30,709 bases of DNA. Source: Allomyces macrogynus ATCC 38327 (taxonomy: Eukaryota; Blastocladiomycota; Blastocladiomycetes; Blastocladiales; Blastocladiaceae). The stretch is from assembly GCA_000151295.1 (NCBI GenBank), contig GG745340.1:995729-1026437 (forward strand), written 5' to 3'. This document shows positions 18,305 through 30,097 of this stretch, piece after piece; the stretch's first letter is position 1, and each line of letters starts with the position of its first letter. The notes beneath the pieces were generated by a model that ran no database searches, was not told the DNA's origin, and saw nothing but the letters and a program-made list of their open reading frames with translations. A program made the position numbers and the translations under genes.

Positions 18305-21300
18305 ATGCCCAATCTCGTCGTTTGTGCGACTCCCACGGGCGGCGGACCCCCCGAGCTCTGGGACGCTGTCCGAGGCAGCCCGACACCATGTTTGGTCGAC
18401 GTGGTCCTTCCCTGTACGATTTTTGCACTCGCCTACCTGAGCGTGCCCGTCTCGCTCGCGTGGAACCACATTTTTGCGCGCCGTGATCCAGCGCGTGGCG
18501 GATACGCGCTCGTGCCGTCTGACGACGTGGACGAGGACGAGGCCGAAACTGCGCTTGGCCATGAAGTCACGTCATTGCACCCGCAGCGACCTGGAGCCAC
18601 GGAGACCCATCAAGCAAGAAGCACTGCGCCCGACGTGTGGGTGCAAATCACGCACACGCTGACGGTCCTGGCCTGCGCGACGTTTGCTGTTCGAGTTGCG
18701 CTTCTTCTATTGGCACCCGAGACCGACTATGCTCTGGATTCTCTTGTCGGCACCATTATCAGCCTGTTTGTTTGGGCACCATTCACGTACCTCACGGTCG
18801 TGGCCAAGTCGCGCTCGGGCCAGTCGTCGACGCTTCACGTCTTGTTTTACGCACTCAACACGGCAATGGCCGTCCTATCGTTCGAGGCGGTCGACTTGGC
18901 TCAGTACCTCGATTCCCAGCCCGTTGACACGGACCTCATTACGCTCGTCGCGCTGCTCGTGATCATGCCGCTGCTGTTCACTGCGTCGCTCTTGGGCGAG
19001 TTGCAGCGGCAGAGCGAGCGGCACTGGTGGCAGAGTCTCCGCATGCCGGCACCAAACGTATGTTCATGTTCCTCGCCGCGATGACGCGCACCCACGACGG
19101 AGCTGACTGGATCGGCGCGCATGGATAGCGCGTTCTTCCGACTCTCGAAACGACGGCATCATGGTTCGAGCGCATGACCTTTTCGTGGATTTCGCCGCTG
19201 CTCATGATTGGTGCGCGGCGCCCGATCGACCGTGGCGACATTTGGGACCTGGACCCGAAAGACACGGCGCTTGCCGCGCACCGGCGATTCAAGACGTTCC
19301 TACGGTCGTTATCGCTGACCTGGGCGCTCGTGCGGTCGGTCCGGCACCTGATTGCGCTGCAGTTGCTCATGGGCGCGTGCTCTGCGTTCTTGCTCTTTAC
19401 GGGCCCCTTCTTTTTGAACCGCATCGTCACCTACATTGAGTCGGGCGCGACCGACTCGCTGCGACCCTGGCTCTACATTGCCGGCCTGTTCACGGGTACC
19501 GTGCTTAAGTCGCTGACCGACGGCCGCGCCTTCTTCTTGGGCCGACGCATGTCGGTGCGACTCAAGGCCGCGCTGATTGGCCACCTCTATGCCAAGACGC
19601 TGTGTCGCCGAGCCAATGTTAAGGACGCGGCGACGATTGGCGAGATGCAGACGCTCTTCTCGGTGGATGTGAACAAGGTCGCCGAGTACGGCGCCTACTT
19701 TCACAACATTATCATCACGCCGATTTCGCTCGTGGTCGCACTCGCGTCGCTCTATCTTGTTCTCGGGTGGAGTGCGTTCAGCGGGGTCGCACTGATGATT
19801 GGTCCGTGCTTGCGTTGCTCATTGTCGCCTGCCCCTGTCCACCTTCTCACCGCCAGAAACCGCCTCCGTAGTCTTCCTGCCGCTGCAATCCATGACGGCG
19901 CGACTGATCCGCGAGCGGCAGCGCGGCCTCATGAAGACGACCGACGCGCGTATTTCGCTCATCAACGAGCTGTTGCAGGGCATTCGCATCATCAAGTTTT
20001 TCCATTTCGAGCCGCGGTTCCAGGCCAAGATTGCCGACGCGCGCATCGCCGAACTCGGCGCTTTGCGCGGGTTCCTCACGCTCTACGCGGGCGTCGGCGT
20101 CATTTTCCGCTCTTTACCGATCCTCGTCTCGCTCGTCACGTTCACGTGCTTCACACAGGTGCAGGGCGGGATTCTCGATGCGGAAAAGGTGTTTACAAGT
20201 TTGGCCCTGTTTGCGAGCCTCAAGGGCCCGCTCTACGACTTGCCGCTGCAAATTGTCAAGTTTTTGGAGACGCGCGTGAGCGTGACGCGCCTCGTGAAGG
20301 TGATTGATGAGGAGGATGTCGAGGAGGTTGCGCCGGACCCACACATGCTCGGGTTCTCGCAGTGCGCCACGTTCTCGTGGCAGTCGGATGGGTCCGGGTT
20401 CCAGATCAAGAACTTGAACGTGCGGTTCAAGAAGGACGGGCTCAATGTGGTCGTGGGCAAGACGGGGTCGGGCAAGACGTACGTTCTCGTTTACGGTTTT
20501 TGACTCGATTCAAAGAGTGCTGACCTGATCATCTCGTTCAGGTCGCTGCTTATGGCCCTCCTTGGCGGTACGTCCAACTCTGCATGCGCGAATGCGTTCT
20601 GCTCCGTCTTGATCGCTAACGCTTTGCAATTCACCAGAAATGCACACGATTCACGGCAAGTTGCACAAGCCCGCATCGGCCGCCTACGTTTCGCAATCCG
20701 CGTGGCTGCAATCCGCGTCCATCCGCGACAACATCCTCTTCGGGTCCCCCTACGACGCGACCCGGTACACGCGCGTCCTCGCCGACTGCGCGCTCGCGCG
20801 TGACCTGGAAATCCTCGCTTCCGGCGACCAGACGGAAATTGGCGAGCGCGGAATCGTTCTTTCGGGCGGACAGCGACAACGCGTCGCGCTCGCGCGCGCG
20901 TGCTACGGCGCCGACCGCCGCGTGCTCGTGGCCGACGACGTTCTCAGCGCCGTCGATGCGCCGACCGCGCGGCATATTTTCCATCGGTGCTTGCTTGGGC
21001 AGCTCGCGGGTCGCACGCGGATTTTGGTCTCGCACGCGACTGGACTCGTCTTGCCGTATGCGGATCATATTGTGGTCATGGATGACGGGCACGTGGTCGC
21101 GCAAGGAACGTTGGAAGAGTGTCGCGCGGCATTGCTCACGAGTCCGCTGCTCGCGCTGCTCGAGAGCCAAGATGCGCCACAGGTCGTGGCGGCGAACGAC
21201 GAGCACCACGATCAGGAGCCGCAGGGTGCAGGCGCGGGCGGCATATTGGCGGCGCATGCACCCGCGGCCGCGACCCTCGTCGAGGACGAGACCAAGCAGA

Positions 21301-23306
21301 CGGGGAGCGTGTCGTGGGCCATTTACAAGGTCTACTTGCTCGCGACGGGCGGCGTCGTATTCTGGGCCATGGTCATTGCGACGCAGTTGGTCCTACACAG
21401 TCTGAGCATTGGCGCTGATAACGTGCTCCGGCTGTGGGCGCTCGCCGACCCGAGCACGAGCCAGAACCATATTTGGATCTACGCGGTGCTCGGCGCGTCG
21501 CAGCTCGTGTGCCAGTACGCTTACACGCTGTTCGAGTTTGCCGGGTCGCTGCGCGCGTCCAAGACGATGCATGATGCGCTATTGGTCAGGGTTTTGCGCG
21601 CGCCGGTCTCCTTTTTCGATAAGACGCCCGTTGGCCGGTACGTCTTGCCCTGGCGTGATTTGATGTGGAGAAATAGTGCTGAGTTTCCCCCTGTGTTTAG
21701 GATCGTTAACCGTTTCGGGCGCGATATCCAGTCGATCGACCGCGACCTGTGCGGCACCCTTGCGATGCTCATGATGATCATCTTCGATATGGTCACGGGG
21801 CTCGCGCTCGTCGCCTATGTAACCCCGCTTTTCCTCGTATTCCTGCCACCCGTGGCGTGGATGTACTGGCAAGTCGCGCAGCGGTACCTCGCGACGTCGC
21901 GCGAACTCAAGCGGTGGGACGCCGTGACGCGATCGCCCATCTACTCGTCCTTCACCGAGACTCTCAACGGCGTGCCCACCATCCGCGCGTTCGGCCAAGT
22001 GTCGCGGTTCTTGCAGACCATGTATACGCGCGTCGACGCACACCACCGGCCGTTTTTCCTGCTGTGGTCTGCGAACCGGTGGCTGGCCATGCGGTCTCAG
22101 GCACTTGATGCGCTGGTCGTGCTCGCGTCATCAGTCGCGCTGTTGGTCGCGCTGCGGCTGCACCTCGTGGACGCTGGGTGGGCTGGGCTCGCGCTGACGT
22201 ATACGCTCGCGTTTACTGACTCGGTCCTGTGGGTGATTCGCGTGCACGCCGAGCTCGAAATGGAACTGAATTCGGTGGAGAGGATTGACGAGTACCTGCA
22301 CTTGCCCGAGGAGGCACCGCTCGTCACGGACGTGCGCCCGCCGCCGTCGTGGCCGACCCGTGGGGCCATCGAGGTCGCGCACTTGACGCTGCGGTACCCG
22401 ACGTCCAAGTCGAACGTGCTCGACGACGTGTCGTTCTCGGTAAAGGCGGGATCCAAGGTCGCGATTGTCGGGCGCACGGGCGCCGGGAAGAGTAGTTTGG
22501 CCACGGCGTTTTTCCGGTTTGTCGAGCCCGTGGACGGGAGAATTGTGGTCGATGCGGTGGATATTACCAGGATCGGGTTGGGGGATTTGCGGTCGCGGTT
22601 GACGATCATTCCGTACGTTGTCTCCACCCGCTTCTCTGCCAATCGGTCCCGCTCACTGCTGACTCGCTCGCACTGGTCCCCTGGTCGTAGCCAAGACCCG
22701 GTCCTCTTTGAAGGCACCGTGCGCAGCAACCTGGACATGTTCACCGAATTCCACGACTCGGACCTGCGCCACGCGCTCGCGCGCGTCCATCTCGGCGACG
22801 TCTCGCTCGACGCGCCCGTCGTCGAAGGCGCCGGCAACTGGTCGCAGGGCCAGCGACAACTGCTTGCGCTCGCACGTGCGCTCCTGCGCCGTTCCAAGGT
22901 CCTCATCATTGACGAGGGCACCGCGTCGGTCGACGTGGCCACCGACGCGCGGTTGCAGGAAACGATTCGCGAGGCCTTTAGCGGGTGCACGATTCTCACG
23001 ATCGCGCACCGGTTGCGCACGGTGATTGATTACGACCAGGTGCTGGTTATGGAGAAGGGCAAGGTCGTGGAAAATGGCGCGCCCGCGGACTTGTTGAGAG
23101 TGGATGAGGAGGGACGGGCTGCAAATGGGGTCGGCGTGTTCCGCAGGATGTGTGCCGAGTCGGGCGATTGGGAGGTGTTGGTCGCGGAAGCGATGAAGCG
23201 GTCGGCGGCGGCGCTGGTGTCGCCTACTGACGGTGGGGGTGTGGGGGCAAGAGACGAGTCAAGTACGTCGCCGATTGCGATGGACGAGGAGGAGGGACAC
23301 GACTGA
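18305..23306 (+). CDS. ABCC-family (MRP/YCF1-type) ABC transporter, full length with TMD0 (7 exons)
   Basis: Exons 18305-19057, 19129-19801, 19872-20478, 20542-20567, 20638-21637, 21701-22612, 22691-23306 give 1528 residues, typical of long ABCC proteins that export glutathione conjugates and drugs or load them into the vacuole. Order: hydrophobic TMD0 (residues 1-250), TMD1 with SWFERMTFSWISPLL, NBD1, TMD2, NBD2. NBD1 has Walker A GKTGSGKTS (about 671), signature LSGGQRQR and Walker B ADDVLSAVD, with Asp where the catalytic Glu would be, as usual in ABCC NBD1. NBD2 has GRTGAGKSS (about 1277), a variant signature NWSQGQRQLL and intact DEGTASVD. Exon 4 is only 26 nt and encodes the helix after Walker A. 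Introns are 63-78 nt, and the last two are readable in frame. The start at 18305 begins the family-like PNLVVCATP segment. Confidence 0.94.
20542..20567 (+). other. 26-nt microexon of the ABCC gene
   Basis: Bounded by a TTCAG acceptor and a GTACGT donor. It supplies the end of the Walker A Thr codon plus SLLMALLG and the first base of the next Glu codon. Without it the NBD1 frame is lost and the P-loop helix is missing, so it must be constitutive for function. The frame joins perfectly on both sides to a family-typical GKTSLLMALLGEM. Confidence 0.88.
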
Positions 23307-23490
23307 TGGGACTGGGATGGTGGTGGTGGGCAAGTGTTTGGAAGCAATGAATCAATCAATTACTCGCGCAATTTATCGTCGTGCCGAATCGAGGTATATA
23401 CAAAAAGACATGCTCCAACAACGGCGCTGGTGCACGCGGCTCCTCGATCCGACCGTCTACTCGCGGCTCTGCATCGAGCGCGGCCCCACC

Positions 23491-24709
23491 TTACAGGCGC
23501 GGCTTCGACTCGTCGAACACGTCGATCTTCCAGAACTCGAGCGGATCGCACGTGCGCAGGTTGACCTTGCCAAGCTCGTTGAGCTTCGCCATGTCCTCCT
23601 CGTCCAACACAAAGTCGTGGAAGTTCGAGACGATGCGCTCGGGCGTGACCGACTTGGGGATCACCGTCGTGCCGCGCTGCACCGCCCAGGAAATGAGCAC
23701 CTGCGCGACCGTTTTGCCGTGCTTGTCGGCAATCGCCTTGACGACCGCGTCCTCGCGCAGTGCCGGCGTCGAACCGGTCGACCCGAGCGGCGAGTAGGCC
23801 GTGAGCACGATGCCCTTTTGCTTGCAGTACTCGACGAGCCCCGGCTGCGGCAAGTAGGGGTGCAGCTCGACCTGGTTCACGGCCGGCACGATCGTCGCGT
23901 GCTTGAGCAGGTTTTCGAGCGTCGAGATCGAGTAGTTGGAGACACCAATCGCCTTGACCTTGCCCGTCGCGGGAAGCGCCTCCATGGCCTTCCAGGTCGC
24001 GACAACGGTGACCTTGTCGGTTTCGTCGGCGTAGGAACCGTCCGGGTTCTTGGGTGCGAGCGAGTTCTCGGCGTTGGGCGCAAACGCGACGGGCCAGTGC
24101 ACGAGGTAGAGGTCGAGGTAGTCGAGCTGCAGGTCGCGCAGCGACGTTTCGAGGCCCTTGATCACGTTCTCGGGGCGGTGCTGGATGATCGGGCGCGGGA
24201 AACATCAGGAAACGCTCTCCACCAACCGGAATCGAAGCAAGTGGGAAAACGCACGAAGGTGTTCCAGAGCTTGGACGTGATGAAAATGTCCTCGCGCTTG
24301 ACGGACGGGTTGGCGGCAAACCATTCCTTGAGGGCCACGCCAATCTCGGCCTCGTTGCAGTAGACGTGCGCGAGGTCGAGGTGGCGGTAGCCCGCGTCGA
24401 GCGCGACCTTGACGGCCTGGCCGACGGCGTTGGGCTTCGACTGCCAGGTGCCGAGACCTGTTGCAGAGCGTTGATCAAGAGGGTCAGATCACGGTTTGAG
24501 ATCGGGAAGCAGATGCAAGCGAGAGAGCACGATCAGCGATCATGGTCGCGCGTCGTGGAGCTGAAGAGTGCTCAAACTGGGCGTGCGCCATGATCGTGAC
24601 ATGCGCTCGTGCGCGATTCCTGCTTCTGAAGTGGCATGTCGGTTGATTGCGGACCAACGGCGGGCATGAGGGCACCGGTGTTGAGCTTGAGGGTGCGGCC
24701 GAGCGACAT
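23491..24709 (-). CDS. Aldo-keto reductase (3 exons)
   Basis: Minus-strand exons 24709-24655, 24457-24255, 24180-23491 encode 315 residues, the normal AKR length. NADPH-dependent reductases of this (beta/alpha)8 family reduce aldehydes and sugars in the cytosol. The catalytic tetrad is visible: Asp and Tyr in [11 protein letters not shown], Lys in TSKLWN, His in YLVHWP. Further landmarks are the N-terminal [40 protein letters not shown] and the NADPH-binding [11 protein letters not shown]. Both junctions fall within conserved strings (MPAVG|LGTW, LWNTF|HRPENV). Intron 1 is 197 nt, longer than most here; intron 2 is 74 nt. Substrate cannot be assigned; xylose/glyceraldehyde-type reductases are nearest by eye. 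Tail-to-tail with the ABCC gene. Confidence 0.93.
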
Positions 24710-25452
24710 GGTTGTAGCTGGTGGTTGACGCGTGCTTTGGACCAAACGATGCGGGAATTGCGCGCGGTGGGAAGAGAAAGAGGGTGGGGGGCACGGCGCC
24801 TTTTATATCGGACAAGGTCGCAGCCGCAGGTTCGGCCCACTCTTGTTCTGAACAAATCATGACCGAGACAGATTGGACCAGAACAACGTTGGCGCCCACT
24901 TTCGTGACCAATTCTTTGCCTGTTTCGCTCGCGTCGCACGTCACCACGGTGCGCGCCGAGTGGTGGAGGACCGACGGCGGCGACCGGCGCCTCTTCCTCG
25001 AGCCGCGTTTTGTAAGCGCGCTGTCGGCACGGTGTGGCCGGGCCAAGTTGGTGGCCGCATGAGGCCGGCATCCAGCCGGCTCGTTGGTCATAGCGCCTTA
25101 TGCAAGCGAGCCGCTGGCTGGGCCGTGAATTGACGCGGCGTCAGGTGATCGCGATGGCAGGGACAAGCGCCTGCGGTGGAGCGCGCAGCTGATGAGCCTG
25201 CCAAATCTGTCGCATTGACGTGCACGTGCCATCAGGCGGCAGGCGTTCGTTCGAGCACTTTGGCGCCGCGGATCACGGCAGCCTGCAAGTCGCGTCGCCG
25301 TCGTCGTCGAGCAAGGTGGTGGCCGTCGTCGACGTCGCCGCGTTCCTCAGCACCACCACTGCCGCCTCTGGACCGCCCACCACCGGCATTCCTCTCGGGC
25401 GTCCTTCAAGTCGTCCGCGCCGCCGACCACCACCACCAACCAGCCCGCCACC
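24710..25452. other. Divergent promoter region (AKR and CCT4)
   Basis: 743 bases between divergent genes. It holds a TATA-like box for the AKR gene (listed separately). A 68-codon plus-strand frame from ATG 24859 has no recognisable family and is probably noise. CT/CA-rich sequence precedes CCT4. Confidence 0.45.
24801..24809 (-). promoter_or_regulatory. TATA box of the aldo-keto reductase gene
   Basis: On the minus strand this reads GATATAAAA followed by GG, about 95 bases upstream of the AKR start codon at 24709. A start site about 30 bases downstream would leave a 5' UTR of roughly 60-65 bases. Confidence 0.55.
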
Positions 25453-27500
25453 ATGTCCCAACCCGCTGCTGCCCCGAAGACCGGCGCTTTCAAGGACAAG
25501 ACCAAGCCCGAGGAGGTCCGCAAGTCCAACATCATCGCCGCCAAGGGTATCTATCTCTCTCCAAGACGCGAGGGGACCGGATCCGCGGTGCTGCTCCCGC
25601 CATTCGCCGTGTCGAGCGAGCGTTGGACGATCTTCGGCAATGTTGCGCTCGCGCCGCATGAGATCAGCGTGCGGGTCGCGCGTACATGCGTGTGTTGCTC
25701 GCGAACACGCTGCGCGCTGCCATGGCGCATCATCTTGTGCGCAACGATGGCGCGCACCCAGGCGGCAGGCAGCGAGCGCTGCTCGTCCCCTCGACTCGCC
25801 ATGCGCCCGAACCGACCCTGATCCGCACCATGTTCCCGCTCCGTAGCTGTCGCTGATGCCGTCCGCACGAGTCTGGGCCCGCGCAGTATGGACAAGATGG
25901 TGGGTCTTTCGCGAATCCCTCCACTTCCGCGCTCCTGCACGCCCCGGCCACCATTGCTTACCGCGCCATCTACCAAATCCAGATTCAAATCGGCAACGGC
26001 GAGGTCATTATCACCAACGACGGCGCGACGATTCTTAAGCATATGTCGGTCATGCACCCGGCTGCCCGCATGGTGCGCTCCCGACCGCACGCCATCTCGC
26101 TTGCCCAGCCCAGCCCGACCACTGACCCCTTCTCTTACCATACGTAGCTCGTCGATCTCTCGGCCGCGCAGGACGTCGAGGCCGGTGACGGCACGACCTC
26201 GGTCGTCGTGATCGCCGGGTCGCTGCTCGTCGCCGCCGAAAAAATGCTGACCATGGGCATCCACCCGACCGTCGTCGCTGAGTCCTTCCTCGCTGCCGCC
26301 GCCAAGGCCGTCGAAGTCCTGACGGGCATGGCGATCCCCGTCGACCTCGCTGACCGCGAGTCCCTGCTCAAGGCTGCATCCACCTCGCTCAACTCCAAGA
26401 TCGTCTCACAGTACTCGGCGCTGCTGGCGCCGATCGCCGTCGACGCTGTTCTGCGCGTGATCGACCCTGCCGCTGCTAAGAACGTGGACCTGCGCGACGT
26501 GCGCGTCGTGAAGAAGGTCGGCGGCACGATCGACGATACCGAGTTGATTGACGGCCTCGTGCTCACGCAGAACGTGATCAAGTCGGCGGGCGGGCCGAGC
26601 CGTGTGGAAAAGGCCAAGATCGCGCTGGTCCAGTTCCAGCTGTCGCCGCCCAAGCCCGACATGGAGAACCAGATTGTCGTCAACGATTACCGGCAAATGG
26701 ACAAGATTCTCAAGGAGGAGCGGACCTACTTGCTCAACATGTGCAAGAAGATCAAGAAGGCCGGCGCGAACGTGATTTTGATCCAGAAGTCGATTTTGCG
26801 CGACGCCGTCAACGACCTGTCGCTGCATTTCCTCGCCAAGCTCAAAATCATGGTTATCAAGGACATTGAGCGCGACGAGGTCGAGTTTGTCTGCAAGTCC
26901 ACTGGGTGCAAGCCGATTGCCGATATCGACTCGTTCACCGAGGACAAGCTCGGGTACGCTGACGTGGTTGAGGAAGTCCAGTCGCACGGGTCGCGGTACG
27001 TGCGGTTCACGGGCGCCAAGGCCTCGGCCAAGACCGTCTCCGTGATCGTGCGCGGCGCCAACGGGCTCGTCCTCGAAGAGGCCGAGCGGTCGCTGCACGA
27101 CGCGCTCTGTGTCATGCGGTGCCTCGTCAAGAAGCGCGCGCTGATCGCCGGCGGCGGGGCCCCCGAAATGGAGGTCTCGCACCAGCTCGCCAAGCACGCC
27201 AACACGCTCACGGGCATGCGCCAGTACTGCTTCCAGGCGTTTGCCGAGGCGCTCGAGGTGATTCCGACCACGCTGGCCGAGAATGCCGGTCTGAACCCGA
27301 TTGCGATCGTCACGGAACTGCGCAACCGGCACGCGCTCGGCGAGACGACGGCCGGGATCAATGTGCGCAAGGGCGCGATTACGTCGATCTTGGAGGAGAA
27401 TGTGATCCAGCCACTGCTTGTGTGCACGTCGGCGATTGAGCTCGCTGCCGAGACGACGCGCATGGTGCTCAAGATTGACGACATTGTCACAGCGCGCTAA
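25453..27500 (+). CDS. CCT4: T-complex protein 1 subunit delta, CCT chaperonin (4 exons)
   Basis: Exons 25453-25546, 25847-25899, 25983-26072, 26148-27500 give 529 residues. It is one of eight paralogous subunits of the cytosolic TRiC/CCT ring that folds actin, tubulin and WD-repeat proteins. The delta subunit is identified by [69 protein letters not shown] (ATP site, residues 92-97), [38 protein letters not shown] and [19 protein letters not shown]. The start sits in a strong context (ccaccATGt). Intron 1 is 300 nt, the longest in the window; introns 2 and 3 are 83 and 75 nt. Length agrees with the family (about 530-540). Confidence 0.96.
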
Positions 27501-27812
27501 GCGGGAGCGTCGCGAGTTGGGTTCATTTCTTTTTTCCTGCCGTTCGCTTTTAATTTCGTTTTTGGGCGGGTGATGTGCCTCTGTTTTCTCGTTTTTCCTT
27601 GGTCAAATGTTTCATTACACTCGATTGTGGTGCTGTCTCTTGTGAGTCGAGAACCGCCTTTTGCTGGCCGATCGTGCGGCTCTTTCTTCAACACCAGTTT
27701 GCGTCGTTGACGTGATTGATCTTCCAACATCACGCCCAAGCAGGAACAGGACCGCACCCAACTCGGCGCATTCTCTCCCAGCACCTTCGCGCACGCAGCA
27801 CACTTCAGCACC
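27501..27812. other. Spacer between CCT4 and TCF25
   Basis: CCT4 3' flank (T-rich 27526-27600, with TTTAATTTCG) followed by the TCF25 promoter and a CA-rich leader. No gene or clear TATA box recognised. Confidence 0.5.
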
Positions 27813-30097
27813 ATGTCCGGCCGCGCCGTGCGCCGCCTGCTCCGCGAAAAGGCGCCAGCACCAGCTATTCCAGCTGCGTCTGCAGCCGACCACTCTGACG
27901 ATCATGAATCCGACGACGAGCCGGTCGCTGCGGTACCCACCAAGGCGTTCAACCCGTTTGCACTGGTATGGATGAGACGGCAAGACGACCTGCGCGCGAT
28001 AGCAGTTAAGCTGAGATAAAATGGCGTCTTGCGAATAGCTGATGGGCGACGACAGCAACAACAACGACGAGGAGCAAGCATCCGAGTCGGAGCCCGAGCC
28101 CGAGCCGGAACCCGAACCAGTCTCGGTCCCCGCGGCCAAGAAGAAACGCGGCAAGAAGGGCAAGAAGGGCGGCTCTGCCACTGCCAACGGCGAGGTGGGG
28201 GACTCAAGTCCAGTGCCGCCCTCGTCGGATCACGACGGGAACGACGAGCCGTTGACACCGACGTCGTCGCCCGCCAAGGGTAAGAAAAAGAACAAGAAGA
28301 ACAAGGGCAAGAAACAGCCGTCGGCAACGACCACGACAGCGGTCGACGATATGACGCTTGACGAGCTCGACCAGGTACTCGGCGGGTTGAGGGTGGACGA
28401 TGCGGGCGAGTACGTTGTGGTTCTGTCTGACACGAGTGGGCGAGCTCGCTGGCTGACTGAATTTGTGCGCGATTAGAGCGCAAGACGCCGCTGCAGATTC
28501 CTCGCAGGCCGACCAGCATCACCGCAAACTTTTCGCGATTGAGGCGCGGTTCATGGACCCCGAGGCCGAACTCGCGCGCATGTTCGGCAGCCGCGTCGTC
28601 GCGCAAGCGCAGCACGAGCAGCAAGAGCAGCAGCAGCAGCAGCAGCAACAACAACAACAACAACTGCGCGGCCGCGCGCGTCGTGCCGCCGCTGCCGCTG
28701 CCGCCGCCGCACAGCAAGGCCGTGGCGCGATCCTCGTCCGGCGCGGCTTTCTCGCGACCCCGACCGACCAATGGCCGCGGTTCGAGTCGTTTGGCTTGCA
28801 CATGCAACTCCTGCGCACGACCGAGTCGGGGATCAAGGAGTACACCTACGTGCACCCGACACGGTTCCAAGAGATCCACCGGCAGTTCCTGCTCGCCGTG
28901 GCCACGCTCGACCCGAACAACCTCATGGGCATCCTGCAGCTGCACCCGTACCACCCGGACACCCTGTTGCAATTCTCGCGCGTGCTGGAAATGATGGGCG
29001 ACCACACGATGGCGCGCGACTGTGTCGCGCGCGCGCTCTACGCGCTCGAGCGCACCTCGACCACGGCGTTTTCCTGGTCGGCCGACCCGGCCAAACCCGC
29101 GCGCGCTCTGCCGTACGTCGTCTACGAGAACCGCGTCGTGTTTCTCGCGATGCACCGCCGAATCGCGTTCCTCGCGCGCGACGCCTGCTGGCGGACCGCG
29201 TTCGAGTGGACCAAGCTGGTCCTGTCACTCGACGAGACCGACCCGCTCGCAATGCGCGTCGTCGTCGACACTTACGCCCTCCGCGCGCGCGAGTACGACT
29301 GGCTCGTTGAGTACGCGGCCATCTTCCCGAACTGCGCGACGTTGCAGTTCTCCAAGGCGCTCGCGCTCTGGTACGCCGGCCGCGCCGACGACGCCGTCAC
29401 TGCCTTGGTCCGCGCCGCGGGGATCGACCAAGCGCTGGCGGTCGCGGTGGCCGGAATGCGCGGCACGCCGGACCCACTCTCGCTCGCGGCACAGCTGTAC
29501 GTGCACCACGCCGCGGCGCTGTGGAAGGATCCGGCGGTCACGTCGTGGACAGCGACGATCAACTGGTCGGGCGTCAAGGCGGACCAAGCGGCAGCCGCGC
29601 CAGCCACGTCCGACGAGGCCATGTACCGGCACATTGCTGTGCACGATATCGCGCACCTGCAGGGCGCGGTGCCCGCGCGATTCCGCGCGCATATGATGAC
29701 GTACGACCCGATTCCGCCGGAGGGCGCGGAGCCGGGGCCGTATGCGGCGATGATGGCGCCGGGGCCCGCAATGGCGCGGGGTGGACCCGCGGGGGAGGAG
29801 GGGGAGCAAGCGGGGCTGTTGTCGGGGTTGATGGCGGCGATCGGGCGCGTGTTTGGGTTGGGCGGGGGTGGGGCTGCGGAAGCCGGCGCGGGGGAGGGGG
29901 ATGCGGCGAGGGCGGTCGCAGAACAGTTGGAGCAGTTGCGCCAGCAGCGGCCGGAGTTGGCGGCGGTGCTGGACGGGCCCGATGGGGTGGACCCGGAGTT
30001 GTTGCAGGAGATGATGATGCAGATGGGGGAGGAGGATGGCCGGCCGGACGACGAGTTGGACGAGGAGCACGAGTGGCAGGGGAACGAGTCGCCGTAG
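27813..30097 (+). CDS. TCF25: TCF25/Rqc1 family protein (ribosome quality control; 3 exons)
   Basis: Exons 27813-27965, 28039-28409, 28477-30097 give 714 residues. Rqc1, the yeast counterpart, works with the E3 ligase Ltn1 on stalled 60S subunits. N-terminal MSGRAVRRLLREK and FNPFALL match the family. An acidic then Lys-rich region follows: Glu-Pro repeats around 28079-28115, and two KKGKK-type clusters. The second and third exons join as DDAGE|AQDAAADSS. The conserved core begins HHRKLFAIEARFMDPEAELARMFG and includes WPRFESFGLHMQLL, FQEIHRQFLLAVATLDPNNLMGILQLHPYHPDTLLQFS and YDWLVEYAAIFPN. A 12-Gln run and an Ala run interrupt the core near its start. The C-terminal 130 residues are Gly/Glu/Met-rich and low in complexity. 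Function is inferred from the family. Confidence 0.92.
28628..28663 (+). repeat. CAG/CAA microsatellite encoding 12 Gln in TCF25
   Basis: Six CAG codons followed by six CAA codons, at about residues 226-237. The adjoining codons (CAGCAAGAG before, and an Ala run after) make a wider low-complexity island between FGSRVVAQ and the conserved ILVRRGFLATP region. Confidence 0.95.

Noticed and set aside
23233..24363. 376-codon plus-strand frame over the AKR gene
   Set aside because: Antisense to the aldo-keto reductase exons, which carry the complete catalytic tetrad; no domain in the plus-strand reading.
24859..25062. 68-codon plus-strand open frame starting at an ATG in the AKR-CCT4 spacer
   Set aside because: No recognisable domain and ordinary length for chance in this base composition.
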